Translations under genes and position numbers: made by a program
Assembly: GCF_008017455.1 (NCBI RefSeq)
Contig: NZ_VRTY01000014.1
Span: 1-64,000 of the forward strand
Direction of reading: 5' to 3'
DNA from: Pontibacter qinzhouensis
GTDB taxonomy: Bacteria; Bacteroidota; Bacteroidia; Cytophagales; Hymenobacteraceae
DNA: 64,000 nt
Notes under the pieces: generated by a model
Databases searched by the model: none
What the model was told of the DNA's origin: nothing
Seen by the model: the letters and a program-made list of their open reading frames with translations, nothing else
Shown: piece after piece, positions 44,550 to 53,108 of the stretch
Layout of the letters: each line of letters starts with the position of its first letter
Position numbering within the stretch: the stretch's first letter is position 1

Positions 44550-45536
44550 TTAGTGTTTCATCACATCACGTTTGCCGTGCCTGCCGAGCTCATCAAGCGC
44601 CGCCCGGAACCCTTGGGCCAGCTGCGGGGCAGGTCCTTGCCCATAGTAGTGCAGAAACACCATGCGCGGGTCGTCGCCCAGCATGTGGTTGTGCAGGGCC
44701 ACCACCTCCAGGTTGTTCTGCCGCAATGCCTTGATGACGGGGTTCACCTCTTGCTCCAGCATCGCGATGTCACCGGCGATGTGCGCCTTGTCCTGTGTCC
44801 CTGCAAAGGAAGCCCAGGAGTTCAAACCCATGGCGGTAGTCAACTCAGCACCCATGGCCTTCACGTTTAGGTCGTTCCTACCCACGGTATACTTGTAGGT
44901 AGGACCATTTACCGCGCCCTGTTGCTTGACGATGGCATCCAGTTTGGGTATGTCAAACAGCTCTTTCCCTGTTTTCTGGGAGGCGCTTGTTGTCTTGGGT
45001 TGGTTGGCGGGGAGCAGCTTTGTGTCTTTGATGGCCGCGGCGTAGCGCTTTGCCAGATCAGCGGGTGCCCCCATGCCGTGCACGTGCATGTAGAAGATGC
45101 GGGGTTCCTCGTAAAAGAAGTGGTTGTGGATGGCGCTCACCTCCAGCCCGTTGGCCTGGGCAGCCGAGATCAATGGGTTAACCTCTTCCTGCAGCAGCAC
45201 CGTGTCGCTCATGAGCACAGCGGACTTACCATCGGTAGTCTTTTTGATGGCTACCCAGCCGCCAAAGCCGAACGGTATGGGCACAGGCTCTCCCTTTATT
45301 GTTACTTTTAAATCGTTGCGGGGAAGGGAGGTATTGTGTACCGCCTGCTCCTGTACATAGTTTCCCTTCTTGCCTAAGGCGGCCTCTATGGAGGCTATCT
45401 CCTGCGCGCTCAAAGGAGGTGCTTGGCCTTGTGGTTTGGGGGAGGCAAACAACTGTTTGTAATCCAAGAGGCTGGCGGTACTCAGCATGGCCGTGGCATA
45501 AAGTGCCTGCCTGCGGTTAAGTTTTGCTGTACTCAT
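44550..45536 (-). CDS. DUF1259 protein with a Tat-like signal, copy 2
   Basis: A 328-residue homologue of the protein at 29354, with NRRQALYATAML at the N-terminus and the two motifs HNHFFYEEPRIFYMHVHGMG and HNHMLGDDPRMVFLHYYGQG. Sequence similarity to copy 1 is high through both domains, lower in the linker near residue 180. It follows chrA copy 2 by 91 bp in the same direction, so the two are likely an operon. Confidence 0.85.
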   Translation of the reverse strand: MSTAKLNRRQALYATAMLSTASLLDYKQLFASPKPQGQAPPLSAQEIASIEAALGKKGNYVQEQAVHNTSLPRNDLKVTIKGEPVPIPFGFGGWVAIKKTTDGKSAVLMSDTVLLQEEVNPLISAAQANGLEVSAIHNHFFYEEPRIFYMHVHGMGAPADLAKRYAAAIKDTKLLPANQPKTTSASQKTGKELFDIPKLDAIVKQQGAVNGPTYKYTVGRNDLNVKAMGAELTTAMGLNSWASFAGTQDKAHIAGDIAMLEQEVNPVIKALRQNNLEVVALHNHMLGDDPRMVFLHYYGQGPAPQLAQGFRAALDELGRHGKRDVMKH

Positions 45537-45627
45537 ACCTACTGTGTTTTATGGCTGTACATGAAAAGTATATTCATAGAAATACGGATTAAAGGGATTG
45601 TGGTCCATGTTCGATCTTTACTGCGGT

Positions 45628-46851
45628 TTAGCTAAGCAGGTACCGGGACATCCCGATCAACCCGGCGCCCAATAGCACAAACACCACCGTGAACTTCGAC
45701 TTGATGCGGTAGAGCACCAGCATGGACAGAGCAAACACAGACAGGGTAAACCAGTCTGTGATGGTTGCTCTGAAGAGCTGCACCGCCGTTATGGCAATCA
45801 GCCCTATCACGCCGGCCGTCACGCCGTCCAAGAAGCTGTGCAGGGCCTTGTTGTCAATCACTTTCTCCATCAGGCTGTGGCCAATAAGCGTAAAGGAGAA
45901 GGCCGGCAGGAAGATGGCAAACGTCATGATAAGTGTGCCGGGCCATCCGGCCCCAAAGTATCCCACGAAAGTAGAGAAAATGATGAGCGGAGCGGGAAGT
46001 ATGCCGGAAAGCGCAATTCCGTCCAGAAACTGCCTGTTGGTGAGCCAGCCGTTGTTGATGACCGCATCCTGCTGAATGAAAGGGATGACGGTATAGGCAC
46101 CTCCAAACGTTAGCAGCCCGGCTTTCAGCCCTGACCAGAATACGGCAAAGGGCGACTGGATGCCAGCGTTTGCGGGTGAGAAGGCTTCCGGGGCGACAGC
46201 AGTATTTTGGAGCTGCAGCACCTCCGGGTTGAACAGCAGCACGCAGGCCGCGGCGAGGGCAGCGGTGCAAAGGGCCACATACGCTGTTTTTCCCTTCATC
46301 CAGAACATGTAAGCCAGCCCTACCAGCGGCAGAACGATAAAAAAGCCGACTCCGCAGAAGTAGGCCACAAAGGCAACTGCGGCAATTGTAAGCAGCCTTT
46401 TGTTCACCAGCGCGTGCTTCCCGATGCGGTGGACAGCCGCGAAGATAAGCGCGATGACGGCGGCCTGAAATCCCACAAAGACAGCTCTCAGTAGTGGAGT
46501 TTCTATCCCTATGGTGGTGTAAAGCCAGGTGAGCAGCAGCATCAGGATAAAGCCGGGTAGCATGAACCCGAGGCCCGCTAGGAAGCCGCCCAGCCTGCCG
46601 CCCGCGACCATCCCGAAATAGACGCACAGCTCATGCGCCTCGGGGCCGGGCAGCACCTGGTAAACGGCCAGCACCCTGTTGAACCGCTCTTTCGACACCC
46701 ATGCTTCCTCTTCCACCAACTCCCGCCTAAGCATGGCGATCTGGGCCACCGGACCTCCCCAGGCAAGGAAACCGAACCTTAGGAAACGGAAGAAGATTTG
46801 CGTCTTCGTTTGACGCAGAGCAGCGGTGCCTGAAGATTCCTGCATTTGCAT
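45628..46851 (-). CDS. chrA: Chromate transporter ChrA, copy 2
   Basis: A 407-residue bidomain CHR transporter, very similar to the copy at 21888 (FLRFGFLAWGGPVAQIAM, PGPEAHELCVYFG, GLLTFGGAYTVIPFIQQDAV). ATG at 46851 matches the copy 1 start (MQMQESSG against MHMKESPG); the longer frame is not supported. It lies 100 bp after the ChrB-AraC copy 2 gene. Confidence 0.93.
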   Translation of the reverse strand: MQMQESSGTAALRQTKTQIFFRFLRFGFLAWGGPVAQIAMLRRELVEEEAWVSKERFNRVLAVYQVLPGPEAHELCVYFGMVAGGRLGGFLAGLGFMLPGFILMLLLTWLYTTIGIETPLLRAVFVGFQAAVIALIFAAVHRIGKHALVNKRLLTIAAVAFVAYFCGVGFFIVLPLVGLAYMFWMKGKTAYVALCTAALAAACVLLFNPEVLQLQNTAVAPEAFSPANAGIQSPFAVFWSGLKAGLLTFGGAYTVIPFIQQDAVINNGWLTNRQFLDGIALSGILPAPLIIFSTFVGYFGAGWPGTLIMTFAIFLPAFSFTLIGHSLMEKVIDNKALHSFLDGVTAGVIGLIAITAVQLFRATITDWFTLSVFALSMLVLYRIKSKFTVVFVLLGAGLIGMSRYLLS

Positions 46852-46951
46852 AGCTAAATAACCAGATATATAAAAAACGTGGCAGCCTCGGCTGTGCCTG
46901 CGCTCACTTTGCACAAGCTAATAAATCTCTGATGCTAAAAATTGAACATAA

Positions 46952-47836
46952 TTAACCTTTGGTATCCTTTTTACCTTTTGCCAGGCTTTTTTTATACTCG
47001 GAAGGGCTTTTGCCGGTGTGTTTTCTGAAAGTGCGGGTGAAATGGCTCTGATCCGAGAAGCCGGTCAGGTAGGCTATTTCTGATAAAGAGTAATTGGATA
47101 TATGAAGTAAGTTGATTGCTTTCTCTATGCGAAGTTTGCGGATGTACTCTCCAAAAGACAGGTTTTCGAAATACTTGGAGAACTCGCGCGACACATAGGC
47201 CGGATGCAGGTTCAGCCCTTCCGCTATTTCTTTGAGGCTCAGTGTCAGATTAGTGTCTATCTGGTCCTGGATGATCTCCTGCAGACCCTTTGCCCAAGCT
47301 GGGGTTTTACTTTTCTCGCATTTTTTCTGCTGGATATATTGGTTGAATACTTGCAGGAAAAGACGCTCTGTCGGACTCTGTGTATGCTTTTCCTGTTGAA
47401 GGTGCTTTGCCCAACTGTATAAGGCATCATAAATGATCATTCCCTTTTCCAGCAGCTCGTAATCATCCTTTATGTTGTAGGCAAGGCCAGCTGAGATTGC
47501 CCATAGTCCTGATGCCTGGCTTGCCGAGCTGTGGTTATCTGTGTCAGCGCCTCTTACAATAAGGGCCATTTTCTGAAGCGCAGGCTCCTTCAAGTCATAC
47601 TTCTGCAGATAGTAGTCGAACGTGCAGCGATCTTCGTAATGGGTAAACTCCACCCCTGGAATATCGAAAGGGGTAGCGTTCAACTCACGGGCTCTCTCCT
47701 TGATCTGTGCATAGGGAGCAAAAATAATTTCCGCATCCTTATCAATGAACCTTCTGATAAGCCAGGGGCATGCTATCCGGTCTATCTTAGGACGTTCGCG
47801 TGTGATCCATTTCACTGGTTTGCTTATAGATATCAT
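46952..47836 (-). CDS. ChrB-domain/AraC-type regulator fusion, copy 2
   Basis: A 294-residue fusion with the same two domains as copy 1: ChrB-type (KWITRERPKIDRIACPWLIRR, HYEDRCTFDYY, VRGADTDNH) and C-terminal AraC-type DNA-binding (LKEIAEGLNLHPAYVSREF, LSEIAYLTGFSDQSHFTRTF). The upstream end of an IS3-family element lies only about 15 bp before the preferred ATG at 47836, so its native promoter is gone or displaced and transcription may come from the IS. It drives or controls chrA copy 2. Confidence 0.87.
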   Translation of the reverse strand: MISISKPVKWITRERPKIDRIACPWLIRRFIDKDAEIIFAPYAQIKERARELNATPFDIPGVEFTHYEDRCTFDYYLQKYDLKEPALQKMALIVRGADTDNHSSASQASGLWAISAGLAYNIKDDYELLEKGMIIYDALYSWAKHLQQEKHTQSPTERLFLQVFNQYIQQKKCEKSKTPAWAKGLQEIIQDQIDTNLTLSLKEIAEGLNLHPAYVSREFSKYFENLSFGEYIRKLRIEKAINLLHISNYSLSEIAYLTGFSDQSHFTRTFRKHTGKSPSEYKKSLAKGKKDTKG

Positions 47837-47885
47837 GAGGTGTGTCGGAAATGACGGACAGTAAATTTGCTTAGCGGTTATAAAG

Positions 47886-48740
47886 TTAACATTTCTTTTC
47901 ATAGTGCATCGGGCTCAGGTACCCTAAAGCAGAATGCCTTCTTCTGGTGTTGTAATACATCTCGATATACTCAAAGATCTCCGTCTGGGCATCCTGTTTG
48001 TTTTCAAAGGCCCCTCCCTCCAGCAGTTCTGCTTTAAACCGACTGAAGCAGGACTCCATAAAGGCGTTGTCGTAGGCGTTGTCGGCCCGGCTCATGCTCT
48101 GGCACGTCTTGTGCTTGTCGAGCAGCCTCCTGAAGGCTTTTCCGGCGTACTGCCCTCCCCGGTCCGAGTGCACGAGCATGCCAGGAGCAACCGTTCTGGT
48201 GGCCAGGGCCCGCCGCAGCGCCTCTACCACCAGCTCCTCCTGCATGTGTGCATCCAGCCTCCAGCCCACTATCCTTCTGGAGTAGAGGTCCATCCACACG
48301 GCCAGGTACAGGAAGCCGCCGCCCGCCAGCGGGATATAGGTGATGTCGCCCACCCACACCTGGTTAGGGGCTGTGGGGAAAGCCAGCTCAAGTAGCAGGT
48401 TAGGGCTGATCGGGTATGGATGGCGGCTGTCAGTGGTCCTGGGCACGAAGCTGCGCGGCTGGATGGCCTTGAGTTCGTGCTTTTGCAGCACCTGCCGCAC
48501 CTTATACGCCCCGATCTCCAGGCCCTGCGCCTTGAGCTCTGCCACCAGGCGACGCACGCCGTAGCGCCTGCGGTGGTCCTGAAACGCCTCCAGGACAAGC
48601 CGCTCAGTTTCCTCTTCCCTTTTGTCCACAACTCCGCATGCTGACAACCAGCCGTAGTAGGCGCTGCGACTTACCCCGAGCACCGCGCACAGCGTGTGCA
48701 CCGGCCAGGCGCCTGCGCTCCCCCTGATGAAGCCGTACAC
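47886..48740 (-). CDS. IS3-family transposase OrfB
   Basis: A 284-residue DDE transposase with an HTH_21-like N-terminal part and the rve integrase core. The catalytic residues are visible: Asp in VGDITYIPL, Asp in HSDRGGQY and Glu in NAFMESCFSRFK. The start is a GTG reached from an upstream frame. The frame continues upstream (KSLGHFQSPDLKQ) to the IS110 insertion, showing that it once joined orfA. Confidence 0.9.
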   Translation of the reverse strand: MYGFIRGSAGAWPVHTLCAVLGVSRSAYYGWLSACGVVDKREEETERLVLEAFQDHRRRYGVRRLVAELKAQGLEIGAYKVRQVLQKHELKAIQPRSFVPRTTDSRHPYPISPNLLLELAFPTAPNQVWVGDITYIPLAGGGFLYLAVWMDLYSRRIVGWRLDAHMQEELVVEALRRALATRTVAPGMLVHSDRGGQYAGKAFRRLLDKHKTCQSMSRADNAYDNAFMESCFSRFKAELLEGGAFENKQDAQTEIFEYIEMYYNTRRRHSALGYLSPMHYEKKC

Positions 48741-48796
48741 CTGCTTTAGGTCTGGCGACTGAAAATGGCCAAGGCTTTTTTCTGTACAACCAACTG

Positions 48797-50164
48797 CTAA
48801 CTAACTGCTAATGAAGTTCTAAAAAACAGCTTATCAAGCTCTTCTTTATTTAACTCAAGAGCATATAGCTTTTTCTCGATTTGTTTTAGTTTCAGGGCTT
48901 TCTGCTTTTGGCTACTGACCTGAACCTGTTCTTTTCTGTAGGGTTCTTTTTTGGTGATCATGTTCCAGATAATAACAGCTAACTTTCTGGCCGTGGCAAT
49001 GATAGCAGCGATGCGCCCTTTCCGGAACGCAATCCTTTTAAAGAATGGGGTGAGTTCATGATTCTTATGATTGCCAATAGCGTTAGCTGCATGACGCAGA
49101 GCTTTGGCAATATAGTTTTTCCCCGATGGCGTACGGTTGCTGATCACACGCCCGCCACTTACCTTGTTGTTGGGCACCAGCCCTAGCCAGCAGGCAAAGC
49201 TCTTGGCCGTCGGGAACCTGTGCAGGTCATGGCCCATGTTGGTCAACAGGCACAGCACCGTGTTAAAGCTGATGCCGTTAACGGCAAACAGGTCGGTCTG
49301 GAAATACTGATAAGCAAGGTGAGGCAAATCGAAGCCCGGAGCATGTTTGCCCCTTTTTTTCCTGTTGGCTTTCAACTGCTTCTCCTCCTGGACCGGTATT
49401 TCTGTTTCAGGGGCATATTTGATCAGGAACTGCTCGATGACCTGGTCGCACTCCTTCAGCTTGTTTTCATAGAGCCTGTAGAAATCCAGGCAGGCCTCCA
49501 GCTCGAAGAGCAGCTCTTCCCGCCACCAGCCATGCAGCGCCCCGGCAATCTCCTGGCGTGAGCGCTTCACACGGCTGCTCACCAGGGAAGCCAGGCACTC
49601 TGGGTCGCGGGTTCCTGAGAGGATGGCTTCAATAATGGCCATGCCAGACTGACCGGTGATGTCGTTGAGAACCACATCCAGCCGGATGTTCATCAGCCGG
49701 AGTGCCTTCTGCATTTTGCTGCTGTAGCGCGCCGACTGCTCCACCAAATGTTGACGGTGATAATAATAGGTGCGCAGCTGCTGGAACGTGTCGCTGAGCA
49801 GCAGGCTGCCTGACAGCAGGCCCAGGGAGTGGAGTTTCTGTATCCACTGGCAATCCAGCACATCCGTCTTTCGTCCCTTCACATTTTTAGTCTGGCTGCC
49901 AGGTACCAGCAGCACCTCGAAGCCCGCCTGCTGCAGGGCATTGAACAAAGTCTGCCAGTAACTACCGGTACTCTCCATGGCGATGGTGGTGACGCCACAG
50001 ATATGAAGATGGTCAATGAGTTCCTCGTGATCTTTTGTATAGACACCAAATTCACGCACATTTTCTTTCACCTGATCCACGGCAACCATATGGCTGCGAG
50101 AACCCACATCAATGCCGGCGGCATGCGGATGAATGACTTTAAAAGGTATTTCCTGCTTTCCCAT
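48797..50164 (-). CDS. IS110-family recombinase/transposase
   Basis: A 455-residue protein with an N-terminal DEDD RuvC-like domain (Asp in AAGIDVGSRSH, Glu in TIAMESTGSYW, Asp pair in GRKTDVLDCQW) and a C-terminal Transposase_20 domain (GISFNTVLCLLTNMG, then ACWLGLVPNNKVSGG). IS110 recombinases use a bridge RNA to recognise target and donor. Length is normal and the frame is intact. Confidence 0.92.
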   Translation of the reverse strand: MGKQEIPFKVIHPHAAGIDVGSRSHMVAVDQVKENVREFGVYTKDHEELIDHLHICGVTTIAMESTGSYWQTLFNALQQAGFEVLLVPGSQTKNVKGRKTDVLDCQWIQKLHSLGLLSGSLLLSDTFQQLRTYYYHRQHLVEQSARYSSKMQKALRLMNIRLDVVLNDITGQSGMAIIEAILSGTRDPECLASLVSSRVKRSRQEIAGALHGWWREELLFELEACLDFYRLYENKLKECDQVIEQFLIKYAPETEIPVQEEKQLKANRKKRGKHAPGFDLPHLAYQYFQTDLFAVNGISFNTVLCLLTNMGHDLHRFPTAKSFACWLGLVPNNKVSGGRVISNRTPSGKNYIAKALRHAANAIGNHKNHELTPFFKRIAFRKGRIAAIIATARKLAVIIWNMITKKEPYRKEQVQVSSQKQKALKLKQIEKKLYALELNKEELDKLFFRTSLAVS

Positions 50165-50419
50165 AATTGAAAAAAATTAGTGACTTCAGGGAAGGCCGTG
50201 AATAGTAAAATTTTTCTGTACGGGATTCTTAGACAAGATCACCAGTTCATTCATCAAATGCCCCTCCACAAGAGGAGCATAGGGCATTCCGGCCCAGATT
50301 TTAGGAAGGACTTACCTAGTGCCATTAAAAGCGCGGGGCTCGCTGAAGTCTCGGCTAATTTAGGAATTATGTCGGAAAGGTTGTATTGGCTATTCCACAG
50401 TGCCGGCGCTGTATACTGA
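50165..50419 (-). ncRNA. Candidate bridge RNA of the IS110-family element
   Basis: The 255 bp between the element's 5' edge and the transposase start contain no gene. They hold a strong nested hairpin at 50257-50288 (outer arms AATGCCC/GGGCATT, inner arms CTCC/GGAG). In IS110-subgroup elements the long 5' non-coding end encodes the bridge RNA that pairs with target and donor, so its orientation would be minus. This is inference from family knowledge; expression is unknown. Confidence 0.45.
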
Positions 50420-50683
50420 TTTTAAAATGTCACGCTCGGTCTCCAGCTCCCGGATGCGCTTGTGGAGCGCATCTACCTGCGAAAGATCTGCTCCTGTGCC
50501 TCCGGTAGCTGGCTTGTCTGCCAACCTGCTGCGGCTTTTCCACTTGTAAATCAGGTTCTCCCCGATTCCCAGGGAACGGGCCACCTCGCTGACCGGGCGA
50601 CCATTGAACACCAGCTGCAGCACCTCCTCTTTGAAGGCTGCGTCGTACTTGCGGCGACTGATAGCTACTTGTTTCTCTTTCAT
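50390..50683 (-). pseudogene. IS3-family OrfA, cut by the IS110 insertion
   Basis: A 97-residue helix-turn-helix protein (RRKYDAAFKEEVLQLVFNG, SEVARSLGIGENLIYKWKS) ending in ELETERDILK, after which the frame runs into IS110 DNA and ends in foreign residues (SVYSAGTVE). In the uninterrupted IS3 the reading continued as KKSLGHF. The split inactivates the pair, so the IS3 copy is probably immobile unless the IS110 leaves. Confidence 0.85.
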
Positions 50684-50727
50684 CTTGATTTGCTAAGGTA
50701 AGCAAATCCACTGTCCGTATTTATTGA

Positions 50728-50835
50728 AGCATCTCAGACAGCCTTATAACGGAGAGGGAGTATACTACCGGTGTCTACTCCTTATGGGATACCAACGGGG
50801 ATAATGTACTGGATGAAACGGAGTATGAGCACTAG
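50728..50835 (+). pseudogene. C-terminal fragment of an EF-hand protein
   Basis: A 35-codon open stretch, read from just beyond the IS3 end to a TAG at 50833-50835, with EYTTGVYSLWDTNGDN and VLDETEY. It matches the end of the intact EF-hand protein downstream (EYTAGVFQLWDKNNDK, TLDETEY). The 5' part is missing, replaced by the IS3 element, so this is a truncated tandem copy. Confidence 0.75.
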
Positions 50836-51059
50836 AACAGCTGCCATGGAAGACTGGTGTTTCATCCCATAAACTGAGCTTGAGTACCTGTTGTTCCCTG
50901 TGTGTGTTGTTTCTTTCTATCAGCCTTAGTACCTGGCTTTTCTCAACTATCACTCTCCCTCATATAAACAAACCATGATCAGTGGAACGAGGTTAAGCAT
51001 ACCCCGTAGATCTTAACAGACGCCTGCAAAGCAGTTAACGATAAGCTCCTGAAAGAACA

Positions 51060-51653
51060 ATGAAGAAAAGAGAGATGAGCATTCTGAAAAGGGTAAGAAA
51101 CGGATTCTGCCTTTTCCTTTTGGCAGGAATGGCAGCATGCTACGGAGGAAGGAAAGTTGCAGAGGGTGATGTGGTGGACGAAGATTTATTTCCGGCCGAC
51201 CGTATGACCGTGACTGATTTGGGTGTGACCGAAAAAGTGGCTGTGGCCGACACTTGGGACGAGGTTGATTTCTTCACGGACTTTACCTCCACTACTTACT
51301 ATGAGGACTGGGACGTGGACGGCGACAACTTCCTGAATGAAGATGAGTTTGTAGCAAGCTTTTTTCAGCTGTGGGACACAGACAACGACGGAATGATCGA
51401 GGATATCGAATTAAACAGGGCGGTGGCGGACTTTGGCCTGGGTGGGGCAGCCTGGGAAACTGACGGTGATGGCTACCTGGAGATGGCTGACTTTGAAATC
51501 GGCTTCGCCGACACAGGCTGGTATGATGCTTGGGACAAAGACGACGATAACCAGATATCAGTGCGGGAGTATACAGCCGGTGTCTTCCAACTGTGGGATA
51601 AAAACAATGACAAAACCCTAGATGAAACGGAGTACAGACGTTACTTCCACTGA
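51060..51653 (+). CDS. EF-hand lipoprotein with five calcium-type loops
   Basis: A 197-residue protein with a basic start and a hydrophobic segment ending in a lipobox-like AGMAAC (Cys at residue 27). Five EF-hand-type loops follow at about residues 85, 106, 134, 159 and 180 (DVDGDNFLNEDE, DTDNDGMIEDIE, DGDGYLEMAD, DKDDDNQISVRE, DKNNDKTLDETE). It should bind Ca2+ in the periplasm or cell surface; partners are unknown. A second, truncated copy lies 225 bp upstream. Confidence 0.82.
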   Translation: MKKREMSILKRVRNGFCLFLLAGMAACYGGRKVAEGDVVDEDLFPADRMTVTDLGVTEKVAVADTWDEVDFFTDFTSTTYYEDWDVDGDNFLNEDEFVASFFQLWDTDNDGMIEDIELNRAVADFGLGGAAWETDGDGYLEMADFEIGFADTGWYDAWDKDDDNQISVREYTAGVFQLWDKNNDKTLDETEYRRYFH

Positions 51654-52032
51654 CATAGACTTGATGCTGTGGGCCTGCTGCCAACAATGGCAGCATAGGA
51701 GCAAAATGGCTGAGGCAAGCTAAAAACTAAGGAGTAACGGCTCAGCATGAGATGAGCTACAAATTATGCCTTGGAGCTGAAGGCACAATTCCACAGGACA
51801 CGCGCCCTTGTACGGGCTGGAAAGGTTCGGTTACTGCTCTCACACCGCAGCCTGCCGCTAAGTGCCAAAACCATGCTTCTTCATTCTAGGACGTTGAGTA
51901 GTTCGCCTAAAACAGGTGTTATAGTAATTTCCAAGATTATTGATTGTAAAAGCCTATAAATTCCGCCTTTGATGGGACGCCTTTAAGCGGGGCGGTTTTT
52001 TGAGTTTTTGCTGCGCCCTGTCTTATATTATG
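51654..52032. other. 379-bp intergenic region with a terminator-like hairpin
   Basis: No gene with convincing composition is seen. Near 51,963-52,001 is the hairpin listed separately. The rest is of mixed composition and carries no repeat that I can recognise. Confidence 0.6.
51963..52001 (+). terminator. Terminator-like hairpin
   Basis: CCGCC at 51963 pairs with GGCGG at 51991-51995, enclosing a 23-base loop, followed by TTTTTT. The short stem makes it moderately convincing. It would end plus-strand transcripts of the EF-hand gene. Confidence 0.45.
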
Positions 52033-52140
52033 TCAGGGAGGCGGTGTAGCGACTCCTGCTTGGATAAAGATTCCGTCGTACAATAAGTCAAAAGACAAAC
52101 TATAATTTTCCCCCTTCTGTTTTACTTCAATACTGTTCAT
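52033..52140 (-). CDS. Possible 35-residue protein after the bicarbonate permease
   Basis: ATG at 52140 opens a 35-codon frame starting MNSIEVKQKGENYSLSFDLL, 8 bp downstream of the permease stop. Hydrophilic strand-like composition reads naturally, but the frame is short and could be the start of a truncated gene. Function unknown. Confidence 0.3.
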   Translation of the reverse strand: MNSIEVKQKGENYSLSFDLLYDGIFIQAGVATPPP

Positions 52141-52148
52141 CCTTATTT

Positions 52149-53108
52149 TCAGCCTAAAATAATTGACATATAAATAGGCATTCCAAAGGTAATGTTGAAG
52201 GGGAAAGTAACCGCCAAGGCCATGGGTAAATATAAACCGGGATTGGCTTTGGGAACCGCCATTTTCATGGCAGCCGGCACTGCAATGTAGGAGGCACTTG
52301 CTGCCAGGATCGAAAACATTAAGCGGTCCCCGGTTTCGGCTGTCACAAGGCCGCTTATCCAAGCTATAAAACAGCCGTTGATCAGGGGAACCAGGATGGC
52401 GAACAGGCTTGTAAACCAGCCACTTTTAATAAAGTCATTTAACTTTCTTCCGCTTACGATCCCCATATCTAGCAAGAAAATAGCCAGGAAGCCTTTAAAA
52501 ATATCGGTAGTAAAAGGGGCGATGCCCTGCGCCTGCTTTTCGCTTGCCAGAAGACCAATGATTAAGCTGCCTAAAATCATCATTACACTGCCATTGGTAA
52601 AAGAATGACTGACTAAGCTGCCTATCCTGGGGGAAGAGGAATCCTTTTTGCCATACAGCCTGATGAGAACTACCCCTACAATAATAGCAGGTGCTTCCAT
52701 AAGGGCCATCACCGCAACCATATGCCCGCTAAAAGGAACGTTCTGGATTTCCAGGAAAGATACTGCAGTAACAAAGGTTACAGCGCTAATAGAACCATAT
52801 GCCGCTGCAATGGCACCCGCATTTTCTATGCTAAGCTTTCTTTTCAGGATAATGAAAGAGTAAAACGGGATTAGGAGGGAAGTCAGGACACCAAACAAAA
52901 TTGCCCATACAATCTCTAATGTAAAATGGCTGTGGGCTAATTCCCTGCCTCCGTTAAAACCAATGGAGAACAAGAGGTAAAGGGAAATGAACTTAGAGGA
53001 ATTTTGGGGTATTTCCAGATCGCTTTTTAAACGGACTGCCACAATTCCCAGGATAAAAAATAGTAAGGCAGGGCTTGTTAAGTTATCTATTAATAAGTTT
53101 AGGTTCAT
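52149..53108 (-). CDS. sbtA: SbtA-family sodium-dependent bicarbonate permease
   Basis: A 319-residue membrane protein with about ten helices. Recognisable SbtA/DUF897 stretches are FISLYLLFSIGFNGGRELAHS, ILKRKLSIENAGAIAAAYGS, SAVTFVTAVSFLE and LDMGIVSGRKLND, with the C-terminal ITFGMPIYMSIILG. In cyanobacteria SbtA imports HCO3- with Na+. Its ATG overlaps the stop of the 55-residue gene upstream (ATGA). It is the last large gene of the eight-gene operon. Confidence 0.88.
   Translation of the reverse strand: MNLNLLIDNLTSPALLFFILGIVAVRLKSDLEIPQNSSKFISLYLLFSIGFNGGRELAHSHFTLEIVWAILFGVLTSLLIPFYSFIILKRKLSIENAGAIAAAYGSISAVTFVTAVSFLEIQNVPFSGHMVAVMALMEAPAIIVGVVLIRLYGKKDSSSPRIGSLVSHSFTNGSVMMILGSLIIGLLASEKQAQGIAPFTTDIFKGFLAIFLLDMGIVSGRKLNDFIKSGWFTSLFAILVPLINGCFIAWISGLVTAETGDRLMFSILAASASYIAVPAAMKMAVPKANPGLYLPMALAVTFPFNITFGMPIYMSIILG

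Larger units (their letters stand above)
48782..50419 (-). mobile_element. IS110-family element inside the IS3 copy
   Basis: The insertion splits codons of orfA (GAC ATT TTA AA) from the downstream AAAAAGCCTTGG. Flanking T runs (six on one side, four on the other) leave boundaries uncertain by two or three bases. There are no obvious terminal inverted repeats, which is normal for IS110. The element is about 1.64 kb with one transposase, about 255 bp of 5' non-coding DNA and about 15 bp after the stop. Confidence 0.8.
47852..50720 (-). mobile_element. IS3-family element interrupted by an IS110-family element
   Basis: Ends are marked by inverted repeats: ACGGACAGTAAATTTGC at 47854 and the reverse complement of ACGGACAGTGGATTTGC at 50702-50718. 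The element carries the IS3 pair orfA (50390-50683) and orfB (47886-48740) split by the 1.64-kb IS110 copy. No clear target duplication was seen outside the ends. It separates the second chromate module from the EF-hand genes. Confidence 0.82.

Noticed and set aside
51771-51959. 62-residue open frame after the EF-hand gene
   Set aside because: Composition is biased to Ser/Leu/Arg with no motif and runs into the terminator-like region.
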